Assembly: GCF_007751035.1 (NCBI RefSeq)
Contig: NZ_CP036433.1
Location: 3,949,001-4,013,000, forward strand
Origin: Lignipirellula cremea
GTDB taxonomy: Bacteria > Planctomycetota > Planctomycetia > Pirellulales > Pirellulaceae
DNA: 64,000 nt
Direction of reading: 5' to 3'
Shown here: one piece after another, positions 26,876 through 34,827 of the stretch
Position numbering within the stretch: the stretch's first letter is position 1
How the letters are laid out: each line of letters opens with the position of its first letter
Notes under the pieces: model-generated
The model's database searches: none
Told to the model about the DNA's origin: nothing
Seen by the model: only the letters and a program-made list of their open reading frames with translations
Made by a program: the position numbers and the translations under genes

Positions 26876-27189
26876 ATGGATTCAGAGCACGCACGCATTC
26901 TGGCTGAACTACTCCGCTTGCATCGCTGGGCAGGCGGCGATTCGACATCCGCCGCCCGCGTCTTCGGTCTCATGCACGGATTTGAAACGGCCCTGAGGCA
27001 GGAGTCGGAATCGTTTGGCATCAGCGAAGAGACGCAGGACCTTGTTGAAGACATGCTCGACGATGTTGAGAACGGAAAGCAATCCGCGGACGGTCCGTCA
27101 ATCAAGAGCAGGCTGCACGCTGCGGGTGTTGGCGAAGTTGACGCCGGCGCAGTGATGCGGTTGTGTCTTTTACAAAGTCAATTTCTAGA
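26876..27189 (+). pseudogene. Hypothetical gene interrupted by IS1380 element
   Basis: The start ATG 26876 has GGGAGAAATGAA in front (an in-frame ATG at 26828 is less likely). The frame encodes a helical acidic protein (HARILAELLRLHRWAGGD, EETQDLVEDMLDDVENG). The IS inserted after CAATTTCTAGA. With the IS, translation would run into it and stop at 27224. Removing the IS and one TCTAGA copy rejoins the frame to 29045-29090, giving a C-terminus GIKQIVHGQGSVFF and an original length of about 121 residues. Function unknown. Confidence 0.65.
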
Positions 27190-29038
27190 CCTTAAACAAG
27201 CGACAGCCGTGCCCTTTTTAGCTTGAATTTTACGGGCGACTGGCGCGCAGGGCGAGGCGGGCCAGCCTGGCTGGCGGTGGGATTCGGAGGTGGGGTGCTC
27301 ATCGCTGGGGATGTCTTGGGGGTGAGGCGTTCAAGGCGGTATCAGTGCGTCCAGACACTGACTTCAAGGGGCTGGCGATTAGCATCGCAACGGACGATGC
27401 ACGGCGGCGTGGATTAACAGCAACGCGTCGACGCTCGGACGGTAACTCATCAAGCGGTACACCAGACGGCGACTGGTGCGTAGGATCTGCGCGGGGATCA
27501 TGAGGATGCGGTCGCGGAACGTCGTGAAGTCCATCGCCAACAACTGCATTTTTGTCGCCCTGTGTTGGGCCGCCGCGCGACCGCAAGGCTGGATCAATAA
27601 CGCCGACCAAGCCTTCAGGCTCCATGCGAGCGAGGCGATCGTCATGTACGCCCAGTTGCTGAGCAGGCTGTCCAGCGGCGCGGCCAGGCAACACTGTTTT
27701 AACTGCGCGATGTTGTTCTCTTGATTGCAACGAGCATTGGCGTCGAGCACCACCTGACGCGCCGGCTTGTCCGACTGCGCGGCGTTGGTGATGTAGAAGA
27801 AGTAGACCGGCTCCTCCTGGTCGAACAGGCGCAGTTGGCCGCGCGTTTGATGAATCTCTTTGTGCAGCACCACCACGCGATACGTCTGGCCGCACTTGCC
27901 AGGCTGATAGTCGAACTCGGCGATCCGCTCGGCAACCAGCTTCTTGTTGAGATAACCGTTGCGTTCGACGATCGGCTCTTTGGAGTTCGGCCGTCTGGCC
28001 CGTTGTCGCTCCGGCGGGGTCGGCTCGCGTCGTGAGCGATCGAGCGATTTCCACGCCGATTCCGGCAAAGTTGCGGCGATATCGACCAGTTTCGGCATGG
28101 CGTCGATCCCGAACACAAACTCGACTCCCTCCGCATCCCAGCGATCGAAATTCTCCGTCAGCGCGAAGTCGGTATCGCCGCGCAAGACGATCTTGCGAAA
28201 GCCGGCTTGGCGACAACGCTCCACGGCCAGGTCCAAGTAAAACGCGGCGTGTTCATGGCTCGGCCGATTGCCGCTGCGGTTAGCGATAAACAGCGGTTCG
28301 CGCGTGTTGGCCAAGGTGACCACCAGCGGATGGTAGCCCCACTGGCCTTTATAATTGATGCCGATGCCTTGCTTCTTTTCACCGGAAGTCTCCACCTGCG
28401 TGCCGTCGGCTTCGAGGATCGCACAATCCAAGAACGCGTCGGGCTGTTGCTTCCACACCTTCTGTCGGATGCGATTGAAGCCACTTTGCAACTGCAGGAT
28501 ATCCAACTCCGAAAATCGCCGACAAAAATCGCCCGCCGTCGTCGGGTCCGGGATACGCTGCGCCCCGACGGCGTTGAGATAAGCTTCATCGCAGCGTCGG
28601 TCTTCGAGGTGTTCGAGACAACTGCCGCCAGCGAGCAGATTCAAAGCGATATTGAAAACGTGGTCGGCTTCATCGTAGGGCAAGTGGAGCTTGAGGAGGG
28701 AGACCGAGCGGTTGATCTCTTGCCGGACCCCCAGCTGATTGAGCAGTTGGACGATCGCGCCCAAACCTCCGGCGGCGATGGCTTGTCCGCGCTCGGCGAT
28801 TTCGTATTGCACGTTGTCTGGCTGGATCATGGGCGACTGTCCGTTCCAGTTCGCCTTATCGATTCGTTGTTGCATTCGGCGCTTGCGTTGCCGAGCTTTA
28901 CGTCGTAGTTTAGCGCTCACTCGAAACCCTCGTTTGCGTGCGGTAGTTCGGTTGTGTGGTAACTCCAAATTACCGCAAAAACGCCGAGGGCTTCGAGCCT
29001 TCTTATAAAAATACGCCTCAAGCTACGCTTGTTTGAGG
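27190..29038 (-). mobile_element. Insertion sequence of the IS1380 family
   Basis: The element is 1849 bp. Terminal repeats CCTTAAACAAGCG (27190-27202) and CGCTTGTTTGAGG (29026-29038) match at 12 of 13 positions. It is flanked by a 6-bp direct target duplication TCTAGA (27184-27189 and 29039-29044). It contains one transposase gene on the minus strand. The preserved target duplication and intact frame indicate a recent insertion. Confidence 0.85.
27379..28968 (-). CDS. IS1380 family DDE transposase
   Basis: A 529-residue protein. The N-terminal basic region (RKRGFRVSAKLRRKARQRKR) is followed by the IS1380 signature NLLAGGSCLEHLEDRRCDEA and AQRIPDPTTAGDFCRRF. Acidic candidates for the catalytic triad are in LEADGTQVE, LRGDTDFA and the CNQENNIAQLK segment. 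It catalyses cut-and-paste transposition of the surrounding element. The first in-frame start is TTG 28968; no ATG occurs until codon 32. It appears complete. Confidence 0.88.
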   Translation of the reverse strand: MELPHNRTTARKRGFRVSAKLRRKARQRKRRMQQRIDKANWNGQSPMIQPDNVQYEIAERGQAIAAGGLGAIVQLLNQLGVRQEINRSVSLLKLHLPYDEADHVFNIALNLLAGGSCLEHLEDRRCDEAYLNAVGAQRIPDPTTAGDFCRRFSELDILQLQSGFNRIRQKVWKQQPDAFLDCAILEADGTQVETSGEKKQGIGINYKGQWGYHPLVVTLANTREPLFIANRSGNRPSHEHAAFYLDLAVERCRQAGFRKIVLRGDTDFALTENFDRWDAEGVEFVFGIDAMPKLVDIAATLPESAWKSLDRSRREPTPPERQRARRPNSKEPIVERNGYLNKKLVAERIAEFDYQPGKCGQTYRVVVLHKEIHQTRGQLRLFDQEEPVYFFYITNAAQSDKPARQVVLDANARCNQENNIAQLKQCCLAAPLDSLLSNWAYMTIASLAWSLKAWSALLIQPCGRAAAQHRATKMQLLAMDFTTFRDRILMIPAQILRTSRRLVYRLMSYRPSVDALLLIHAAVHRPLRC

Positions 29039-29043
29039 TCTAG

Positions 29044-29355
29044 ATGGAATCAAGCAGATTGTTCACGGGCAGGGCTCCGTGTTTTTTTGAACTTGATCTT
29101 GAGAAGGAGCCTGAGCAGAGTTGGACGGGCGCCATTCACTACATGGAGCTCGTCGATTGTACGGAAGGCGCACACACGAAGTTACATTCGGTGCTCGCGC
29201 CCGTAGTCCCGCGTATCGGAGAAATGGTAACGCCTCAAAAGGGGTCACGCATGCGGGTGGTTGATGTCGAACACGTCGTTGTGTCTCAAGGCGGCAACTA
29301 CCAAATGATCCCCTACGTCTACCTTGAAACTGAGGAGGCGGATGAAGATGGTTAG
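29044..29355 (+). CDS. Hypothetical protein directly downstream of the IS
   Basis: A frame of 103 residues whose ATG (29044) overlaps the right target duplication. An alternative start is the ATG at 29143 (MELVDCTEGAHTKLHSVLAP). The region GEMVTPQKGSRMRVVDVEHV and VSQGGNYQMIPYVYLETEE is beta-rich and ordinary in composition. Before the IS arrived it would have overlapped the end of the disrupted gene in another frame, so the two formed a coupled pair. Function unknown. Confidence 0.5.
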   Translation: MESSRLFTGRAPCFFELDLEKEPEQSWTGAIHYMELVDCTEGAHTKLHSVLAPVVPRIGEMVTPQKGSRMRVVDVEHVVVSQGGNYQMIPYVYLETEEADEDG

Positions 29356-29491
29356 CGTTCGCAGAAGCAAGCAGAGAATACCGCGGCGGATTCCCCCAGA
29401 ATTTGGTCCGGTCAGTCGGCGACTATCGCACCCGCTGACCTGCTCCCCTTTTCTGAGCCAAGGGTCGTGAGAAAAAGGCGGGCTGGGCGCC

Positions 29492-29752
29492 GTGGTGCAG
29501 ACGTCCCGGCAGCTGGACTTGTGGCAGGCGATCAACGATTTGATCACGCTGTCCAACCTGCATCGGCCTTGTGACGAGGGTGGCAATGTGCTCAGCATCT
29601 CGCAGAACCTGCTGGCCGGCGACCGTTGCCTGGAGCATTTCAAATACCGTCGCCAAGACGAAGCGTATCTCAACGTACTCGGCGCGGAGCGAAACCCCGG
29701 CCCTCCCTCTGGCGATCAGGGCCGACATCTTGGCGATGGTCGGTTCTGGGTA
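29492..29752 (+). pseudogene. Relic: IS1380 transposase fragment and integrase-tail fragment
   Basis: The frame from 29492 carries LLAGDRCLEHFKYRRQDEAY, plainly the IS1380 transposase motif, but has neither N- nor C-terminal parts. From 29701 another frame reads ALPLAIRADILAMVGSG then stop, closely matching the detached integrase tail at 19605-19642. These are two truncated remains side by side. They leave no functional gene between 29356 and 29862. Confidence 0.7.
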
Positions 29753-29862
29753 GTAACTGAGGCGTCAACTTTCGCCGGGGCGATTCGGCGGCTAGACTAC
29801 CCCGCTGGGGCGGCGATGGTGGGCTGGCCCCTTCAATTTCCCGGGGACTGGTAGAAAGCGGC

Positions 29863-31329
29863 ATGTTTGAACAAGCCTTTAAGAATATCGACGACGTCCT
29901 GTGGAAAGAGGCCGGCTGCACGACCGAGCTGGATTACACCGAGCAGACGTCCTGGCTGCTGTTCCTGAAATACCTCGACGGGCTGGAGCAAGACAAAGCC
30001 GACGAAGCCTCGCTGGAAGGGAAGCGGTACGCCTTCATTCTGGAGAAACCGTATCGCTGGGAAAGCTGGGCCGCCCCCAAGGGGAAAGACGGCAAGCTGG
30101 ACCACAACACGGCGATGGTGGGCGACGACCTGCGCGACTTCGTCAACCTGAAGCTCTTCCCCTACCTGGAGGGTTTTCGGCAGAAGGCCAGCGGGCCGAA
30201 TACGATCGAGTACAAGATCGGGCAGATTTTCGGCGAGATCAAAAACAAGATCACCAGCGGCTACAACCTCCGCGAGATCATCGACCACATCGACGAACTG
30301 CGGTTCCGCTCGCAGACCGAGAAGCACGAGCTGTCGCACCTGTACGAAGCCAAGATCAAAAACATGGGCAACGCCGGCCGGAACGGCGGCGAGTACTACA
30401 CCCCGCGGCCGCTCATTCGCGCCATGGTGCAAGTCGTCCAGCCGCAGCTCGGCGAACAAATTTACGACGGAGCGTGCGGTTCGGCCGGCTTCTTGTGCGA
30501 GTCGTTTGACTATCTCACCGACGAGAAGCAGCGGAAGAAAAAGCTGACCACCAAGGATTTGACGACGCTCCAGGAACGCACGTTCTACGGCAAGGAGAAA
30601 AAGTCGCTGGCGTACGTGATCGGCATCATGAACATGATCCTGCACGGCATCGAGGCGCCGAACATCCTGCACACCAACACGCTTACGGAGAACCTGGCCG
30701 ACGTCCAGGAGAAGGACCGCTACGACATCGTGCTGGCCAATCCGCCCTTTGGCGGCAAGGAACGTAAGGAGGTGCAGCAGAACTTCCCGATCCGCACCGG
30801 CGAAACGGCGTTCCTGTTCCTGCAGCACTTTATCAAAATGCTCAAAGCGGGCGGGCGGGGCGCCGTGGTCATCAAAAACACGTTCCTGTCGAACACCGAC
30901 AACGCCTCGACCAGCCTGCGGAAACTGCTGCTGGAAAACTGCAGCCTGCACACCATCCTCGACTGCCCGGGCGGCACGTTCATCGGAGCCGGCGTCAAAA
31001 CCGTGGTGCTGTTCTTCGAGAAAGGCGCCCCCACCCGCAAGGTCTGGTACTACCAGCTCGACCCCGGCCGCAACATGGGCAAGACCAACCCGCTGAACGA
31101 CGACGACCTGGCCGAGTTCGTCCAGCTGCAGAAGAAGTTCGCCGCCTCCGACAAGTCATGGACGGTGGACGTGAAGGACCTCGACCCGAAAACGTTCGAT
31201 CTGTCCGTGAAGAACCCCGACGGCGGCGAAGAAGTCGTGCTTCGCACGCCGCAGGAGATCATGGACGAGATTGCGGAGTTGGATAAAGAGAGTGCGAAAG
31301 TGCTGGCGACGATTCGGGGGTTGTTATGA
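29863..31329 (+). CDS. hsdM: Type I restriction-modification methyltransferase subunit HsdM
   Basis: A 488-residue N6-adenine methyltransferase. The helical N-terminal domain (FKNIDDVLWKEAGCTTELDY) is followed by NGGEYYTPRPLIRAMVQVV, AdoMet motif I YDGACGSAGFL (about 201-211) and the catalytic NPPFG in DIVLANPPFGGKERK (about 285-299). It forms the M2S methylase with HsdS and M2S R2 nuclease with HsdR. Its stop overlaps the hsdS start (ATGA). It is the first gene of the hsdM-hsdS-DUF262-hsdR operon on the island. Confidence 0.95.
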   Translation: MFEQAFKNIDDVLWKEAGCTTELDYTEQTSWLLFLKYLDGLEQDKADEASLEGKRYAFILEKPYRWESWAAPKGKDGKLDHNTAMVGDDLRDFVNLKLFPYLEGFRQKASGPNTIEYKIGQIFGEIKNKITSGYNLREIIDHIDELRFRSQTEKHELSHLYEAKIKNMGNAGRNGGEYYTPRPLIRAMVQVVQPQLGEQIYDGACGSAGFLCESFDYLTDEKQRKKKLTTKDLTTLQERTFYGKEKKSLAYVIGIMNMILHGIEAPNILHTNTLTENLADVQEKDRYDIVLANPPFGGKERKEVQQNFPIRTGETAFLFLQHFIKMLKAGGRGAVVIKNTFLSNTDNASTSLRKLLLENCSLHTILDCPGGTFIGAGVKTVVLFFEKGAPTRKVWYYQLDPGRNMGKTNPLNDDDLAEFVQLQKKFAASDKSWTVDVKDLDPKTFDLSVKNPDGGEEVVLRTPQEIMDEIAELDKESAKVLATIRGLL

Positions 31330-32678
31330 AGAATGGGTGGGAATCGAAAGAACTAAAAGCGGTTTCGGCCATCAATTACGGTTACACCGAAAGCGCTTCC
31401 GCTGATCCCATCGGTCCCCGGTTTCTTCGGATTACCGATATTCAGAATGACAATGTCGAATGGAAAAACGTCCCATACTGCAATATCGCGAAGGACGACT
31501 TGCCGAAGTATCGCTTGAAAGCCGGCGACATCGTTTTTGCACGGACCGGCGCGACTACAGGCAAGAGTTTCCTGGTCAGCGATCCGCCCAAAGAAGCCGT
31601 GTTCGCATCGTATTTGATTAGGCTTCGGTTGCTCGACAAGGATCTTTCGCCGGAGTTCGTGTCGTTATTTTTTCAGACCGCCGAATACTGGCGAGCGATC
31701 AAGGAAGGATCATCCGGCAGCGCGCAGGGCGGTTTCAACGCATCGAAACTGGGCGCGCTATCAATCCCCTTTCCACCCATTCCCGAACAGCGGCGGATCG
31801 TGGGCATCCTGGACGAAGCGTTTGCCGGCATCGCCACCGCCAAAGCCAACGCCGAAAAGAACCTCCAAAACGCCCGTGCCCTCTTCGAAAGCCACCTCAA
31901 CGCCGTCTTCACCCAACGCGGCGACGGCGAGTTGCCTACGGGCGAGCGATCCGCGAAACTTAGACCCACTGACGCCGCAAAGGATGAGAAGAGAGTAACG
32001 AGAACTGGTGGACGCGATGCAACAACGCGTCACATTGCTCCTGAATTGGCACTGGCGGTAGGAATGCCAGTGACACGGCCTTCCAGGAATTGGAATTGGA
32101 CTGCCTTGACTGATCTTGCACGACTAGAGTCAGGGCATACCCCTAGCCGCCGGCATCCAGAGTATTGGAACGGTCAGATTCCATGGATTGGAATCAAGGA
32201 TGCGAAGGTCAACCACGGCCGACATATTGTCGATACGGAGCAAAAAACCAACGACCTTGGGCTCGCTAATTCATCAGCAAGACTGCTTCCGAAGAACACC
32301 GTTTGTCTATCACGAACCGCCTCAGTTGGGTATGTGGTGGTAATGGGTAAACCAATGGCAACAAGCCAAGATTTTGTGAATTGGGTCTGTTCGAACCGTT
32401 TGGTTCCGGACTTTTTGAAATATGTGTTTCTGGCGGAAGGGCGCGAGGGATTCTTTCGCTATTCGAGTGGTGCGGTCCATCAGACGATTTACTACCCTGA
32501 GGCAAAAGCATTTCACATTGCCCATCCCGACATCGCCGAACAGCAGCGAATTGTACTCGAATGCGATGAATTGCGAGCTAAGTCACAACGCCTCGAATCC
32601 ATCTACCGTCGCAAACTCGCCGCGCTCGACGAGTTGAAAAAGTCGCTGCTGTTCCAAGCTTTCAGCGGACAACTTTAG
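31326..32678 (+). CDS. hsdS: Type I restriction-modification specificity subunit HsdS
   Basis: A 450-residue protein with two target-recognition domains and two conserved spacers. The first TRD begins at the N-terminus (KAVSAINYGYTES) and ends with GALSIPFPPIPEQRRIVGIL. The second starts near ARLESGHTPSRRHPEYWNGQ and ends with AHPDIAEQQRIVLECDELRA. It determines the bipartite recognition sequence. The central region is long (about 200-250: residues after the first helical spacer), so a recombination or fusion between half-genes may have occurred. It overlaps hsdM by 4 bp. Confidence 0.93.
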   Translation: MKNGWESKELKAVSAINYGYTESASADPIGPRFLRITDIQNDNVEWKNVPYCNIAKDDLPKYRLKAGDIVFARTGATTGKSFLVSDPPKEAVFASYLIRLRLLDKDLSPEFVSLFFQTAEYWRAIKEGSSGSAQGGFNASKLGALSIPFPPIPEQRRIVGILDEAFAGIATAKANAEKNLQNARALFESHLNAVFTQRGDGELPTGERSAKLRPTDAAKDEKRVTRTGGRDATTRHIAPELALAVGMPVTRPSRNWNWTALTDLARLESGHTPSRRHPEYWNGQIPWIGIKDAKVNHGRHIVDTEQKTNDLGLANSSARLLPKNTVCLSRTASVGYVVVMGKPMATSQDFVNWVCSNRLVPDFLKYVFLAEGREGFFRYSSGAVHQTIYYPEAKAFHIAHPDIAEQQRIVLECDELRAKSQRLESIYRRKLAALDELKKSLLFQAFSGQL

Positions 32679-32715
32679 AGTCGCTCGTTACGGAAGAAGC
32701 CCCAGGACCATCACC

Positions 32716-34827
32716 ATGAAAGCCACAGAAGCCCGACTGCTCGACTTCCTGAAAAAGTCGCCGCAGTTTGTCATTCCGATCTACCAGCGCACCTATTCCT
32801 GGACCGTGAAAGAGTGCCAGCAGCTTTGGGAGGACATAGTTCGCACAGGTAATAATGACGGCATCTCTGTGCATTTCGTCGGATCAATCGTCTACATTGA
32901 GCAGGGGATTTCGCAGGTCACGCATCAATCACCTCTGCTCGTGATTGACGGCCAACAACGCCTGACGACGACAACGCTGCTGATCGCGGCCTTAGCCGAA
33001 GCAGTCGGCGATTCCGAGCCCATCGAAGGGTTCTCGTCCGAGATGCTGCGCGGATACTACCTGCTTAATCCCTTGGAGAAGGGAGACCGAAAGTACAAAT
33101 TGCTGCTGTCACAATCCGACAAATCCACGTTGACTTCGATTGTGGCTGGCCTGGAAACACCGAAAGAACATTCCTTGCGGGTTATGCAAAACTACGAGCT
33201 GTTCGCGTCCTTGCTGGCAGGCTGTAATGGGGACTTTCAAGCGGTGTGCAAGGGATTGGCAAAACTGGTCGTGGTCGACATTGCACTAAACCGCGACCAG
33301 GACAATCCGCAGCTCATCTTTGAAAGCATGAACTCGACCGGCAAGGAATTGAGTCAGGCGGATTTGATCCGCAACTTCATCCTGATGGGGCTTGATCCGG
33401 AGTTGCAATCGCGGCTTTACGAGCAATTCTGGCGACCAATGGAAGTTGATTTTGGGCAGGAGGCCTACGGCACGCATTTTGATGCGTTCATGCGGCATTA
33501 CCTGACTGTGAAGTCGGGCGAGATTCCTCGCCTCGATGAAGTCTACGAGGCGTTCAAATCACACGCCCGATCGCCCAAAATCGCCAGCGCTGGCGTGGAG
33601 GCATTGGTCAAGGATATCCGCGATTTCGGTCGTTACTTCTGCGCGATGGCGTTGGGTGCGGAATCTGACCTGCAGCTGAAAACGGCATTTCACGATCTGC
33701 GCGAACTGAAGGTCGATGTGGCCTTTCCGTTCCTGCTGGAGCTTTATCACGACTATATGGCAGGGGATTTGTCTCAGGTTGATTTCCTGGCGACAGTACG
33801 GCTGATTGAGTCTTACGTTTTCCGCCGGGCTATTTGCAATATCCCAACGAACTCGATGAACAAGTCGTTTGCGACGTTCACCAAGACACTCAAGAAGGAC
33901 CGGTATTTCGAGAGTATCCTGGCGAATTTCCTGCTCTTGCCGTCTTACCGCCGTTTCCCGTCGGACGAAGAGTTTCGGCGGGACATCCAAACTCGCGACC
34001 TTTACAATTTCCGCAGTAGAAGCTACTGGCTGCGTCGCCTAGAAAACTTCGGCCGCAAAGAGCGCGTGCAGGTTGATGAATACACGATTGAGCACATCAT
34101 GCCACAGAACGCGAATCTTTCATCGGAATGGCGTGAAGCCCTGGGGACGGAATGGCAACGAGTCCAGGAAACCTGGCTTCATACACTCGGCAACTTGACG
34201 CTCACCGCATACAACGCTGATTACAGCGACCGTCCGTTTCTCGAGAAACGCGACATGCCTCAATCGCCAGAGAAGGGGCTGAAACAAAGCCCACTTAAAG
34301 TCAACCAAGGACTTAGTTTGCTAGAGACGTGGAATGAGGCGGAAATCAAAAACCGCGCGACCAGATTGGCGAGCCTCGCAGTTGGCGTTTGGACGGCCCC
34401 CGATCTCGCTCCCGATATCCTGGACGCTTATCGGCCTCAAAAAGATTCTTCGACCGAGTACAGCGTTAAGGACCATCCCCACCTGCTCACGCCCACCATG
34501 CGACCTGTGTACGAGGCTTTTCGGAAAGCGGTACTTGCACTCGATCCGTGTGTGACGGAGGAATTCCTGAAGCTCTACGTCGCATTCAAAGCGGAAACTA
34601 ATTTTGTCGATATCGTTCCGCAAGTAAAACGATTCCGGGTTTCCCTCAATATGAGATTTGCGGACGTGAACGACCCTAAGGGACTGTGCAAAGACATTAC
34701 AGGCATCGGCAGGTGGGGTAATGGGGATGTCGAAATAGGACTGTCAAAGCTCGACCAACTGCCCTATGTGATTGGCCTGGTGCGACAATCCCTGGAACTG
34801 CAACTCGGCAATATTGGTGAAGCGTGA
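32716..34827 (+). CDS. DUF262-DUF1524-DUF5655 protein (GmrSD-like nuclease)
   Basis: A 703-residue protein. The DUF262 N-terminus has VIPIYQRTYSWTVKECQQLW and LLVIDGQQRLTTTTLL, the ParB-like NTPase-type motif of GmrS. DUF1524 has the HNH-type YTIEHIMPQN and HTLGNLTLTAYN, the nuclease half as in GmrD. The last 120 residues (LKLYVAFKAETNFVDIVPQV, GIGRWGNGDVEIGLS) fit DUF5655. GmrSD proteins cut DNA with modified bases. Its place between hsdS and hsdR, with a 4-bp overlap with hsdR, indicates co-expression as a second defence layer. Confidence 0.88.
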   Translation: MKATEARLLDFLKKSPQFVIPIYQRTYSWTVKECQQLWEDIVRTGNNDGISVHFVGSIVYIEQGISQVTHQSPLLVIDGQQRLTTTTLLIAALAEAVGDSEPIEGFSSEMLRGYYLLNPLEKGDRKYKLLLSQSDKSTLTSIVAGLETPKEHSLRVMQNYELFASLLAGCNGDFQAVCKGLAKLVVVDIALNRDQDNPQLIFESMNSTGKELSQADLIRNFILMGLDPELQSRLYEQFWRPMEVDFGQEAYGTHFDAFMRHYLTVKSGEIPRLDEVYEAFKSHARSPKIASAGVEALVKDIRDFGRYFCAMALGAESDLQLKTAFHDLRELKVDVAFPFLLELYHDYMAGDLSQVDFLATVRLIESYVFRRAICNIPTNSMNKSFATFTKTLKKDRYFESILANFLLLPSYRRFPSDEEFRRDIQTRDLYNFRSRSYWLRRLENFGRKERVQVDEYTIEHIMPQNANLSSEWREALGTEWQRVQETWLHTLGNLTLTAYNADYSDRPFLEKRDMPQSPEKGLKQSPLKVNQGLSLLETWNEAEIKNRATRLASLAVGVWTAPDLAPDILDAYRPQKDSSTEYSVKDHPHLLTPTMRPVYEAFRKAVLALDPCVTEEFLKLYVAFKAETNFVDIVPQVKRFRVSLNMRFADVNDPKGLCKDITGIGRWGNGDVEIGLSKLDQLPYVIGLVRQSLELQLGNIGEA

